DNA from: Variovorax sp.
GTDB taxonomy: Bacteria; Pseudomonadota; Gammaproteobacteria; Burkholderiales; Burkholderiaceae_C
Assembly (NCBI GenBank): GCA_017744285.1
Contig: JAGIBP010000002.1
Span: forward strand, 97,549 to 161,548
DNA: 64,000 bases
Direction: 5' to 3'
Part shown: one piece after another, positions 33,701 to 41,732 of the stretch
Numbering within the stretch: position 1 is the first letter of the stretch
Layout: the number at the start of each line of letters is the position of its first letter
Notes under the pieces: generated by a model
Told to the model about the DNA's origin: nothing
The model's database searches: none
What the model saw: the letters and a program-made list of their open reading frames with translations, nothing else
Program-made: the position numbers and the translations under genes

Positions 33701-36011
33701 GCGGCGTCGGCTGCTGGAAGAACAGGTTGGCCGACAGCGGCTGCGCGCTCGTCTTCTGCAGCCCGGCCAGGGCCCGCAGCACCAGGATCGAATCGCCCCC
33801 GAGATCGAAGAAGTTGTCGGTGCGGCCGACCTGGTCGATGCCCAGCACTTTCGCGAAGACGTCGCAGACGCGCCGCTCGGTCGGGTTGCGGCCTTCTTCA
33901 TAGGGCTCGGACAGCTCGGGCCGCGCCGTGGGCGGCGCGGGCAGCGACCGGCGATCGAGCTTGCCATTGGGCAGCAGCGGCAGCGCCTCGAGCGCCACGA
34001 AGGCGCTCGGCACCATGTAGGGCGGCAGCCGCGTGGCGAGGTGCGCGCGCAGCGCGTCGACGCTCGTGGACCGCTGGCCGGTGAAGTAGGCCACCAGGCG
34101 CACGTTGCCGGGCTGGTCCTCGCGAGCGATCACCACCGCCTGGCCGATCGCCGGGTGCAGCGACAGCGCGCTCTCGATTTCGCCGAGCTCGATGCGGTAG
34201 CCGCGGATCTTCACCTGGTGATCGTTGCGCCCCAGGCACTCCAGCACGCCGTCGGCGCGCCAGCGGCCCAGGTCGCCGGTGCGGTAGAGCAGTGCGCCCT
34301 CCGCGCCTGCGAAGGGGTCCGGCAGGAAGCGCTCCGCCGTCAACTCGGGCCGGTTCAGATAGCCGAGCGTGACCCCGGTCCCGCCGATGAAGAGTTCGCC
34401 GACGACGCCGACCGGCAGGGGCCGAAGCGCCGCGTCGAGCACGTGGAACTGCGTGTTCGCCACGGGGCGCCCGATCGGCACGATGCCGTCGACCTGCTCG
34501 ACCCGATGAAAGCTCGACCAGACCGTCGTCTCGGTCGGGCCGTAGCCGTTCCAGAGCTCCCGCACCATGGGCAGCAGCTTGCGGCCGAGGTCCGGCGGCA
34601 GCGGCTCGCCGGTGCAGATCGCGAGCATGTCCGCACACCCCGCCCAGCCCGCGGCGAGCAGCAGCCGCCAGGTCGATGGCGTGGCGTCCATGAAGGTCAC
34701 GCGCTCGCGCTCGACGAGCGAGCGCAGCAGCGCGCCGTCGGCGGCCTGGGCCTTGTCGGCGACGACGATGCGCGAGCCGACGGTCAGCGGCATCAGCAGT
34801 TCGGAGACCGCGATGTCGAACGAGAGCGTCGTCACCGCGAGCGTCACATGGTCGGCGCGGATGCCCGGCACGCCGCGCAGGCTCGCCAGAAGATTGCAGA
34901 CGCTGCGATGCGGCACGCGCACCCCCTTGGGCCGCCCGGTCGAGCCGGAGGTGTAGATGACGTAGGCCACCGCCTCGGCATCGTGGTGGGGCGCGGGCGG
35001 GGCCGCGCGCGGCGTCACCGCATCCGCACGCACGAGCGCGAGCGCCGAGCCCGACCAGCGGCCTTGCGTCGATCCGTCCACCACCATCACGCGCAACTGC
35101 GCGTCCTCGGTCATGAAGCCCAGGCGGTCGCTCGGGAAGGCGGGGTCGAGCGGCACGTAGCCGGCGCCCGCCAGCAAGATGCCGTAGAGGCCCACCACCA
35201 TGTGCTCGTTGCGCTCGCACGAGAGCCCGACCAGGTCGCCCGCGGCCACGCCCCGCTCCTGGAGCGCGGCTGCGAGTCCGTGAGCGCGCTGCGCCAGCTC
35301 GGCGAAGCTGAGCTGCGCACCGTCGGACGCGGTCACCGCGATGGCCTGCGGGGTCGCGGCCACCTGGCGCGCAATCAGCGTCTCGATGCGAAGTCCCGGC
35401 TCCTGCGGGGCCACGGTGGCATTGAACGACGCCAGCAGCGCACGTTCGCCGTCGCCCAGCGCGAAGGCGTCGGCCAGGGCGATCTCGGCATTCGCCTGGG
35501 ACGCCCATCGTGCGAGGGCGTCGCGGTAGATCGAAAGCCATCGATCGACCGTGGCGCGATCGAGCACGGCACTGTCGTAGTGGCCATCCAGCCGCAGCAG
35601 CCCTTCGGCGGTGACCGACGCGTGCAGCAGGAAGTCGCAGCCCGCCGCGTCGACATCGGTCGGTTCCGCCGAGAAGTGAAAGGCCGCCCCGGCCGCGCCC
35701 TGGCCGTCGACCGCGCGCGGGTCCGCCGTGGCCTGGGCCGCCAGCTGGCGCAGACCGGCAGCCTCGGCGACACGGAACAGCACTGGCGATGTCTGCATCG
35801 CGACACCGACGAGCACTTCGGTTTGTTGAGTCAGCCAATGCACCAACCCGGCGAAGGCGCCGAAGAGGACCGCGCCCAGGGGCTGGGCGCACGCCTGCGC
35901 CAGCCGCTGCGCGCTCGCGGTGGTTTCGGCATCGAGGGGAAGGCGGGCGACGGCGGGCGAAAAACTGGCGCGTGACGGTCGCGCTCGATCCAGGGGAAGT
36001 TGGGTCAACAT
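30759..36011 (-). CDS. Orphan hybrid NRPS-PKS (C remnant-A-T-KS-AT), AT catalytically degenerate
   Basis: 1750-aa megasynthase; the ATG at 36011 has a GAGGAGTG site (a GTG lies one codon upstream). Residues 1-200 resemble only the C-terminal half of a condensation domain, without an HHxxxDG motif. The adenylation domain (about 205-700) shows YTSGSTGRPKG, NGYGPTETTVW and GRNDHQVKIRGYRIELGEIE. The carrier Ser is 741 (LGGDSILVL). The ketosynthase has Cys974 (CSTSLV), THGTATPMGD and KSNVGHL intact. The acyltransferase (about 1325-1610) reads GRGVG where GHSxG is expected (Gly1413 for Ser), VDL for FHS (Asp1512 for His), and GQEPQ for GQGxQ. After the post-AT linker PTYPFERKRFW only a glutamine-rich helix (QMQLMQQQLAIL) follows: no ACP, TE or reductase. 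Product unknown. Confidence 0.9.
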   Translation of the reverse strand: MLTQLPLDRARPSRASFSPAVARLPLDAETTASAQRLAQACAQPLGAVLFGAFAGLVHWLTQQTEVLVGVAMQTSPVLFRVAEAAGLRQLAAQATADPRAVDGQGAAGAAFHFSAEPTDVDAAGCDFLLHASVTAEGLLRLDGHYDSAVLDRATVDRWLSIYRDALARWASQANAEIALADAFALGDGERALLASFNATVAPQEPGLRIETLIARQVAATPQAIAVTASDGAQLSFAELAQRAHGLAAALQERGVAAGDLVGLSCERNEHMVVGLYGILLAGAGYVPLDPAFPSDRLGFMTEDAQLRVMVVDGSTQGRWSGSALALVRADAVTPRAAPPAPHHDAEAVAYVIYTSGSTGRPKGVRVPHRSVCNLLASLRGVPGIRADHVTLAVTTLSFDIAVSELLMPLTVGSRIVVADKAQAADGALLRSLVERERVTFMDATPSTWRLLLAAGWAGCADMLAICTGEPLPPDLGRKLLPMVRELWNGYGPTETTVWSSFHRVEQVDGIVPIGRPVANTQFHVLDAALRPLPVGVVGELFIGGTGVTLGYLNRPELTAERFLPDPFAGAEGALLYRTGDLGRWRADGVLECLGRNDHQVKIRGYRIELGEIESALSLHPAIGQAVVIAREDQPGNVRLVAYFTGQRSTSVDALRAHLATRLPPYMVPSAFVALEALPLLPNGKLDRRSLPAPPTARPELSEPYEEGRNPTERRVCDVFAKVLGIDQVGRTDNFFDLGGDSILVLRALAGLQKTSAQPLSANLFFQQPTPQALAVQLDGAASPQPPVRPEPARAKPSSSDLDEPIAIVGMAGRFPGANSIEQFWDNLCEGRDSISFFDDATLDPAVGAALRANPNYVRARGLIDDVEWFDAAFFGINPKEALLMDPQQRLFLELCWECMERAGYTPDQCPGSVGIYAGMNNATYFLNHVQKQPELVNEFGPFQVMLANEKDYIATRVAHRLNLTGPAIAVHTACSTSLVAVAQAFQALRSGQCDAALAGGVAITCPPRSGYLYEEGAMLSPDGHTRSFDEHAQGTVFSDGAGVVMLKRLSDALAAGDPIHAVLRGVAVNNDGGAKASFTAPSIDGQAAVVSAALASAGVDARSISYVETHGTATPMGDPVEIEGLTRAYARETPDTGFCRIGSVKSNVGHLVTAAGAAGLIKTALALNAECIPPTVHFTRPNPRIDFERTPFKVNDSLHPWPRGETPRRAGVSSFGVGGTNAHVIVEEAPARPDSDISAAPQLLVLSARTPAALAAARMQLAAHLEAHPRICLPDVAHTLRVGRKTFAHRAGVVARSPAEAAAALRAADAPGSFQARTGASRPQPVLVFPGQEPQYHGMGRALYAQEPIFRAALDECHAAFERVLGFDLRAHLFSDDPSVASFGQAATFAIEYALARQLLSLQVQPAAVLGRGVGAFVAAVLAGVMPLDDAVKLVERRADSMHTRRAEIMLSVPRAAAQLSPLLPERVSLAADLGTSGCLVAGPMDELERLREVLEARDIESSLFLASSAVDLDLNEGPRAASEAPAPALRLAAPTLAVYSTLTGSLLTAEEATDPGYWMRHVRESVRFSPALGELTSQLGNPLFVEVGPRHTLPTLSRQRGAEEAPSPTIVLLGTGPEDECRAWRLGAGRIWAAGADIDLVALDERANRHRVVLPTYPFERKRFWIESTVAQAPVEARVADPVELAPAPAATARAFQVPAIAGAATHDSHLHQVVAHQMQLMQQQLAILASLPGLQAAPAIVLPPEYEV

Positions 36012-36108
36012 CACTCCTCGCTTAGATTCCAGGCCGGTACAAACCCCGCGGATCGGTCGCTCGGCAGCGAAAGGCGAATCGCGTCACTGGGTTACTTTTC
36101 GCTGCAAG

Positions 36109-36136
36109 TGTATACTTTAGTCACCGTTTTCGTCAG
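36109..36136 (-). promoter_or_regulatory. Candidate sigma70 promoter for the NRPS-PKS gene
   Basis: On the minus strand, CTGACG (36131-36136) and TATACA (36109-36114) are separated by 16 bases, matching the -35 and -10 consensus at 4/6 and 5/6. The site is about 100 bases before the NRPS-PKS ATG, in a locally AT-rich patch of an otherwise GC-rich window. On the plus strand TATACT (36111-36116) could serve the transporter gene, but no good -35 accompanies it. The rest of 36012-36276 shows nothing else. Confidence 0.35.
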
Positions 36137-36276
36137 GTCCTGTTCAGGTTTCTGGCAAACGTCGGCTCCCCACAACGATCCCCGGGCTTGCTCAGGCGGC
36201 GGCGCTCGGCCTTGGCCTTGCGTCGCCATCGGCGTTACGCTTGCGCTCGTCGAAGCACCAACGAAGGTCTGCATCC

Positions 36277-37788
36277 ATGAGCATCAGCACCGACGACCCG
36301 GTCCGCACAGGCGCCGCCAGCACAGCGCCCGCACCGCGCAAACCCATCCCCTGGGGCCTGTACATCGCGGCCGTCGCGCTGGTCGCCGTGCTGGCCCTGC
36401 CCCTGCCCGAGGGCCTGCCGGTGGCGGGACACCGCATGCTGGCCATCCTGGTCTTCGCGGTGATCGTCTGGATCACCGAGGCGGTGAGCTACGAGGCCAG
36501 CGCGATCATGATCACCTCGCTGATCGCCGCCCTGATCGGCCTGGCGCCGAAGGTGAACGATCCGTCGGACACCTACGGCACCGGCGCGGCGCTGGGCATG
36601 GCGCTCGCGGGCTTCTCGAGCACCGCGCTCGCGCTGGTCGGCGCGGCGCTGTGCATCGCGGCGGCCATGACCATCACGGGGCTGGACCGGCGCATCGCGC
36701 TGGTCACGCTGTCGTCCATCGGCACCAGCACGCGGCGCATCCTCATCGGCAGCATCGTGGTCACCATCGTGCTCTCGCTCGTGGTGCCGAGCGCCACCGC
36801 ACGCAGCGCCTGCGTGGTGCCGATCATGATGGGCGTGATCACGGCCTTCGGCGTCGACAAGCGGTCGAACATCGCGGCCGGCATCATGATCATGGTGGCC
36901 CAGGCCACCAGTGTGTGGAACGTCGGCATCCAGACCGCCGCCGCGCAGAACCTGCTGACCGTCGGCTTCATGGACAAGCTGCTCGGCGAGCGCGTGAGCT
37001 GGATCCAGTGGCTGGTCGCGGGCGCGCCGTGGGCGGTCCTCATGTCGATCGTGCTGTATTTCCTGGTGCGCTGGCTGCTGCCGCCCGAGACCGAGGCGAT
37101 CGCCGGCGGCAAGGAGGCGGTGCAGCGCGAGCTGGCCGCGCTGGGCCCGATGAGCGGCCCGCAGAAGCGTCTCGCGGCGGTCTCCATCGGGCTGCTGCTC
37201 TTCTGGGCCACCGAAGGCAAGCTGCACGAGATCGACACCGCTTCGATCACCTATGTCGGGCTCGTGATCCTGATGCTGCCGCGCCTGGGCGTGATGGACT
37301 GGAAGACGCTGCAGGGCCGCATCCCATGGGGCACGCTGATCGTCTTCGGCGTGGGCATCAGCCTGGGCACGGCGCTGCTCAGCACGCAGGCGGGCCAGTG
37401 GCTCGGGCGCTTCGTGGTCGCCCACTCGGGCCTCGCCACGCAGGGGACCGTGATGGTGTTCGCGATCCTCGCGGCCTTCCTGATCCTGATCCACCTCGGC
37501 TTCGCGAGCGCGACGGCGCTCACCGCGGCGCTGCTGCCGATCCTGATCTCGGTGCTGCAGACGCTGCCCGGCGACATCCACAAGGTCGGCATGACGATGC
37601 TGCTCGGCTTCACGGTGAGCTTCGGCTTCATCCTGCCGATCAACGCACCGCAGAACATGGTGTGCCTGGGCACCGAGACCTTCAACGGCAAGCAGTTCGC
37701 GAAGGTCGGCGTGCCGGTGACCATCATCGGCTATCTGCTGATGCTGCTCTTTGCCGTGACGTACTGGCGCTGGCTCGGCTGGACCTGA
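36277..37788 (+). CDS. SLC13/DASS-family anion:Na+ symporter
   Basis: 503-aa inner-membrane transporter with about 11-12 hydrophobic segments. DASS features include the early MLAILVFAVIVWITEAVSYE segment, LVVPSATARSACVVPIMMG (the SNT-like Na+/carboxylate site region), and the C-terminal FTVSFGFILPINAPQNMVCL (second pseudo-repeat, with N-A-P). Members carry di- and tricarboxylates or sulfate. An Ldh2-type dehydrogenase gene starts 11 bp after its stop, so the pair probably imports and oxidises a hydroxy(di)carboxylate such as malate, sulfolactate or a ureido acid. The ATG at 36277 is preferred over an upstream reading. Confidence 0.9.
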   Translation: MSISTDDPVRTGAASTAPAPRKPIPWGLYIAAVALVAVLALPLPEGLPVAGHRMLAILVFAVIVWITEAVSYEASAIMITSLIAALIGLAPKVNDPSDTYGTGAALGMALAGFSSTALALVGAALCIAAAMTITGLDRRIALVTLSSIGTSTRRILIGSIVVTIVLSLVVPSATARSACVVPIMMGVITAFGVDKRSNIAAGIMIMVAQATSVWNVGIQTAAAQNLLTVGFMDKLLGERVSWIQWLVAGAPWAVLMSIVLYFLVRWLLPPETEAIAGGKEAVQRELAALGPMSGPQKRLAAVSIGLLLFWATEGKLHEIDTASITYVGLVILMLPRLGVMDWKTLQGRIPWGTLIVFGVGISLGTALLSTQAGQWLGRFVVAHSGLATQGTVMVFAILAAFLILIHLGFASATALTAALLPILISVLQTLPGDIHKVGMTMLLGFTVSFGFILPINAPQNMVCLGTETFNGKQFAKVGVPVTIIGYLLMLLFAVTYWRWLGWT

Positions 37789-37799
37789 GGGAGCCTCCG

Positions 37800-38852
37800 A
37801 TGAAGATATCCCTCGACGACGCGCGCACGCTCGGCACGCGCGTGCTGACCGCCCAGGGCGTGCCCGACGACATCGCGGCCGACGTGGCGGAGCACCTGGT
37901 CGAATCGGACCGCTGCGGCTACACCAGCCACGGGCTCTCGATCCTGCCGAGCTATCGCAAGTCGATGCAGGGCGGCCATCTGCACGGCGATGCGCGCGCC
38001 GAGTGCATCGCCGACCGCGGCGGCCTGCTGATGTACGACGGCCACGGCGGCTTCGGCCAGCACGTGGGCAAGGTCGTGATGCAGGCCGGCATCGAGCGGG
38101 TGAAGCAGACCGGCCACTGCATCCTCACGATCCGCAAGTCGCACCACCTCGGGCGCATGGGCCACTACGGCGAGATGGCGGCCGCGGCCGGCTATGTGCT
38201 GCTGAGCTTCACCAACGTGATCAACCGCCCGCCGATGGTGGCGCCCTTCGGCGGCAAGGTCGCGCGCCTCACGACCAACCCGGTGTGCTTCGCCGGGCCG
38301 ATGCCGAACGGCCGCCCCCCGCTGGTGGTCGACATCGCGACCAGCGCGGTCGCCTTCAACAAGACGCGCGTCGCCGCCGAGAAGGGCGAGCCTCTGCCGG
38401 AAGGCTGCCTCATCGATGCGGATGGCCTGCCGACCACCGACGCCTCGGTGATGTTCGCGGATCCACCCGGCGCGATCCTGCCTTTCGGAGCGCACAAGGG
38501 CTATGCGCTCGGCGTGGTGGCCGAGCTGCTGGCCGGCGTGCTCTCGGGCGGCGGCACCATCCAGCCCGAGAACCCGCGCGACGGCATGGCGGTCAACAAC
38601 ATGTTCGCGGTGCTGATCGACCCGGCGATGGAATTCGGCCTCGAATGGAAGAGCGCCGAGGTCGAGGGCTTCCTGAACTACCTGCACGACACGCCGCCCG
38701 CCCCCGGCTTCGACCGCGTGCAGTACCCCGGCGAATTCGAGGCGCAGAACCGCGAGCGTCATGCCACGCACCTGGAGATCGCGCCGGCCATCTGGCGCTC
38801 GCTCGCCGGACTCGCGCAGTCGCTCGGCGTGGCGGTGCCCGCGGAGGCGTAG
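37800..38852 (+). CDS. Ldh2/malate-lactate dehydrogenase family NAD(P)-dependent oxidoreductase
   Basis: 350-aa member of the malate/L-lactate/ureidoglycolate dehydrogenase superfamily (Ldh_2), which uses a non-Rossmann fold. Family blocks include ESDRCGYTSHGLSILPSYRK (substrate-binding SHG), the catalytic region ILTIRKSHHLGRMGHYGEMA with the paired histidines, and LPFGAHKGYALGVVAELLAG. The ATG follows TGAGGGAGCC. It is co-transcribed with the DASS transporter. Which 2-hydroxy acid is oxidised cannot be decided from sequence. Confidence 0.9.
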   Translation: MKISLDDARTLGTRVLTAQGVPDDIAADVAEHLVESDRCGYTSHGLSILPSYRKSMQGGHLHGDARAECIADRGGLLMYDGHGGFGQHVGKVVMQAGIERVKQTGHCILTIRKSHHLGRMGHYGEMAAAAGYVLLSFTNVINRPPMVAPFGGKVARLTTNPVCFAGPMPNGRPPLVVDIATSAVAFNKTRVAAEKGEPLPEGCLIDADGLPTTDASVMFADPPGAILPFGAHKGYALGVVAELLAGVLSGGGTIQPENPRDGMAVNNMFAVLIDPAMEFGLEWKSAEVEGFLNYLHDTPPAPGFDRVQYPGEFEAQNRERHATHLEIAPAIWRSLAGLAQSLGVAVPAEA

Positions 38853-38921
38853 CCCGGCACCTTGACCACCTTCAGGAAGGCCTCGGTCTTGCGGCCCCCC
38901 GCGTGAAGGCAACGTTGACTT

Positions 38922-39893
38922 TCAGTCGACCTTGACCTTCGCGCCCTTGACGAGATCGACCCAGAACCGGCCGTCCTCCACCAGGAACTGGGAGAACTGT
39001 TCGGGCGATCCCGACAGCGACACCTCGGTGCCCTCGCGCGCAAGCGCGGCCTTGACCGAGGGCTGCTGCATCGCGGCGGCGGTGGCGTCGTGGATCTTCC
39101 TGACGACCGCGGGCGGCGTGCCCACCGGCACGAACAGGCCGTACCAGAACTCGAGGTTGTAGTCGGGCAAGCCCGCCTCGCGCATGCCGGGCAGCTCGGG
39201 CACGAGCGGCGAACGCTCGCGCGTGCTGACCGCCAGCACGCGCAGCCGGCCGCCCTTGGCCATCGGCAGCACCGAGGGCGAGGTGCCGAAGGTCAGTTGC
39301 GTGTCGCCCGCCATCACGGACTGGATCGCGAGGCTGCCACCCTTGTAGGGCACGTGCGTCATCTGCGCGCCGGTCAGCATCGTGAACAGCGCCGCGCCCA
39401 GATGCGGCGCCGAGCCGTTGCCGGAGGTCGAGTAGTTGAGCTTGTCGGGCTCCTTCTTCGCGGTCGCGATCAGCTGCGCCACCGAATCGATGCCGCTCGA
39501 TGGGTTGACCGCGAGCACCAGCGGCGAGGTCGTGATCTTCGTGACAGGCAGCAGGTCGGCCGGCGAGTACGAGAGCTTCGGGTTGAGCGCCGGATTGACC
39601 GAGATGCTGCTCGGGCTCGCAATGAGCAGCGTGTAGCCGTCCGGCGGCGCCTTGGCGACGATGTCGGCTGCGATGCTGGAGCCGTTGCCGGGCTTGTTGT
39701 CCACCACCACAGGCTGGCCGAGCGCCTTGCCGAAGGACTCGCTCATGGCGCGCGCCACGTAGTCCGCCGCGCCTCCCGCCGCGAAGCCGATCACGAGGCG
39801 GACCGGCTTGTTCGGGTAAGGCGCCGGCTGGGCCCAGGCGGCGTGCGAGATCACGCCCGTCGCCAACGCGAGGGCGAAGTGCCTCTTCTTCAT
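38922..39893 (-). CDS. Bug-family (TctC-like) tripartite tricarboxylate receptor
   Basis: 323-aa periplasmic receptor. The signal peptide MKKRHFALALATGVISHAAW ends at AQ. Motifs: YPNKPVRLVIGFAAGGAADY, VVVDNKPGNGSSIAADIVAK, APPDGYTLLIASPSS. It is the last gene of a minus-strand run with quinone oxidoreductase, enoyl-CoA hydratase, CoA-transferase and MmgE/PrpD, lying 19 bp after the oxidoreductase gene. The same run begins with another TctC, so this operon carries two receptors. Confidence 0.92.
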   Translation of the reverse strand: MKKRHFALALATGVISHAAWAQPAPYPNKPVRLVIGFAAGGAADYVARAMSESFGKALGQPVVVDNKPGNGSSIAADIVAKAPPDGYTLLIASPSSISVNPALNPKLSYSPADLLPVTKITTSPLVLAVNPSSGIDSVAQLIATAKKEPDKLNYSTSGNGSAPHLGAALFTMLTGAQMTHVPYKGGSLAIQSVMAGDTQLTFGTSPSVLPMAKGGRLRVLAVSTRERSPLVPELPGMREAGLPDYNLEFWYGLFVPVGTPPAVVRKIHDATAAAMQQPSVKAALAREGTEVSLSGSPEQFSQFLVEDGRFWVDLVKGAKVKVD

Positions 39894-39912
39894 CGATGTG
39901 TCTCCTGCTCTT

Positions 39913-40896
39913 TCAGTCCGGGGCGGGCATCCGCAGCACGATCTTTCCGACGTGGCCGCCGGCTTCCATCAACGCCTTTGCCTCGGGCAGCTGTGCCAGC
40001 TCCATCACGCTGTCGATGCGCGGCACGATGCGCCCCTCGGCGAAATGCGGCAGCACCTCGGCGACGAAGCGCGGCACCGCCGCCGCTTTCTGTTCCTTCG
40101 TGCGCAGCTTGTTCGAGACCCCGAAGAGCGTGAGCCGCCGCGCGTGCAGCGCTTCGAGGTCGATGTCCGCATGCACGACCCCGTCGACGTAGCCGACGGT
40201 GGCGAGGCGGCCTTCGAAAGCGAGCGCGCGGATGTTCTCGGCGAACACGGTGCCGCCCACCGTGTTGACGATGAGGTTCGCGCCCTGCCCGCCTGTCGCC
40301 TCCATCACCGCCGGCGCGAAGTCGGGCTGTCGGGTGCACAGCGCGAGGTCGAGTCCGAGGGGTTTCAGCGACGCGAGCTTCTCGGCCGAGCCCGAAGTCC
40401 CGATCACCTTCGCGCCCATCGCCTTGCCCAGTTGCAGCGAGGCCACGCCGACGCCCGACGACACACCGTTGATCAGCAGCCACTCGCCGGCCTTCAGCCG
40501 GCCCTGCAGCACCAGCATGTCGAAGGTGACCAGGAAGGCCAGCGGGATGCTCGCGGCCTGCTCGAAGGAGAGGTTCGCGGGCACCGGCATGGCCTCGGCG
40601 TCATCGAGCAGCACGTACTCCGCGAACGAGCCGCCGCAGCGCCCCATCACGCGGTCCCCGGCCTGGAAGGCGGCGGCCTCGGCGCCGGCCGAGACGACCA
40701 CGCCCGCCGCTTCGCCGCCGACCGCCTTCCAGCTGCCTGGCTTGCCGTGGAGTCCGCCGTGCAGGAACTCGCCGCGGTTGAGCGACGAGGCATGCACGCG
40801 CACCAGCAACTGCTTCGGCCCCGGCACGGGCAGGGGCACGTCGCGCAGCTCCAGCACGGTGTCGGTCTCGGTCATCTGCATCCAGTAGGACTGCAT
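39913..40896 (-). CDS. Zinc-independent MDR quinone oxidoreductase/enoyl reductase-like protein
   Basis: 327-aa medium-chain dehydrogenase/reductase with an N-terminal GroES-like domain (VRVHASSLNRGEFLHGGLHG, DRVMGRCGGSFAEYV) and a C-terminal nucleotide-binding domain (LLINGVSSGVGVASLQLGKA). The structural and catalytic zinc ligands of alcohol dehydrogenases are missing, as in the QOR/zeta-crystallin group. It would use NADPH to reduce a quinone or an activated double bond. It sits between enoyl-CoA hydratase and a TctC gene, so an enoyl or acryloyl-type substrate of this organic-acid pathway is plausible. Confidence 0.88.
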   Translation of the reverse strand: MQSYWMQMTETDTVLELRDVPLPVPGPKQLLVRVHASSLNRGEFLHGGLHGKPGSWKAVGGEAAGVVVSAGAEAAAFQAGDRVMGRCGGSFAEYVLLDDAEAMPVPANLSFEQAASIPLAFLVTFDMLVLQGRLKAGEWLLINGVSSGVGVASLQLGKAMGAKVIGTSGSAEKLASLKPLGLDLALCTRQPDFAPAVMEATGGQGANLIVNTVGGTVFAENIRALAFEGRLATVGYVDGVVHADIDLEALHARRLTLFGVSNKLRTKEQKAAAVPRFVAEVLPHFAEGRIVPRIDSVMELAQLPEAKALMEAGGHVGKIVLRMPAPD

Positions 40897-40917
40897 GGAT
40901 CAGGCTCCTCGTTCGTT

Positions 40918-41727
40918 CTAGCGGCCGGTGAAGACCGGCCTGCGCTTCTGCATGAAGGCGGTGCGGCCCTCGGTGTAGTCCGCGCTCTCGAAACAGCCGC
41001 GGATCAGCGAGGCGCACTGCGCCATGTCGAGGTCGGTCGACGGCTTCAGGATCTCGCGCGTGATCGCCTTGCCGGCCATCACGGTGAGCGGCGCGTTCTC
41101 CGACAGCGCGGTGACGTACTCGGCCAGAAGCGCATCCAGCGCCTCGGGCGCGCCGACCCGCGACACGAGGCCGAGCGACTTCGCTTCCGCCGCGTCGATG
41201 CGGCGCGCCGTGAAGAAAAGGTCCTTCGCCGCGCCGGGGCCGATGAGGTCCACGAGGTTCTTCATCGCGGAATAGCGGTAGCCCAGACCCAGCCGCGCGG
41301 CCGGCACCGAGAACACCGCATCGGTCGCGGCAATACGCAAGTCGCAGGCGATCGCCACGTTCACGCCGCCGCCGATGCACCAGCCGCGGATGCAGGCCAG
41401 CGTCGGCTTCGGGAAATCGTGGATGCCCGTCAGCGTCGTCTCGGCCATCTGCTCGTAGTGCGCGACGGCCTCGCGCGCGGCGCGCATGTCCTCGAACTGC
41501 GAGATGTCCGCGCCCGAGACGAAGGCCTTCGCGCCGGCGCCCGAGAACACGACGATGCGCACGCGTTCGTCGTGCTCGGCGATGCGCAGCAGCGGTGGCA
41601 CCGCCTCCCACATGTCGACCGACAGCGCGTTGTGCCGCGCGGGGTTGTTGAATCGGATGTGCAGCGCCCGGCCCTCGAGCCAGGTCTGCACGCGTTCGGT
41701 GGTGGAGGTGTAGGTGGGATTCGTCAT
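40918..41727 (-). CDS. Enoyl-CoA hydratase/isomerase family protein
   Basis: 269-aa crotonase. The oxyanion-hole segments are visible: NNPARHNALSVDMW and the SGADISQF loop (residues about 60-70), then RGWCIGGGVNVAIACDLRIA. Hydration, isomerisation or ring-opening of a CoA thioester is possible; the catalytic glutamates cannot be fixed without alignment. The ATG at 41727 gives a standard length, and the gene follows the CoA-transferase gene by 5 bp. Together they imply activation of an acid by CoA transfer followed by hydration. Confidence 0.9.
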   Translation of the reverse strand: MTNPTYTSTTERVQTWLEGRALHIRFNNPARHNALSVDMWEAVPPLLRIAEHDERVRIVVFSGAGAKAFVSGADISQFEDMRAAREAVAHYEQMAETTLTGIHDFPKPTLACIRGWCIGGGVNVAIACDLRIAATDAVFSVPAARLGLGYRYSAMKNLVDLIGPGAAKDLFFTARRIDAAEAKSLGLVSRVGAPEALDALLAEYVTALSENAPLTVMAGKAITREILKPSTDLDMAQCASLIRGCFESADYTEGRTAFMQKRRPVFTGR

Positions 41728-41732
41728 GGCGA

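Noticed and set aside
30849..35975. A 1708-residue open frame on the plus strand opposite the NRPS-PKS
   Set aside because: It is an antisense shadow caused by high GC third positions; the translation is Arg/Ala/Gly/His-rich without motifs, while the minus frame has all NRPS-PKS motifs.
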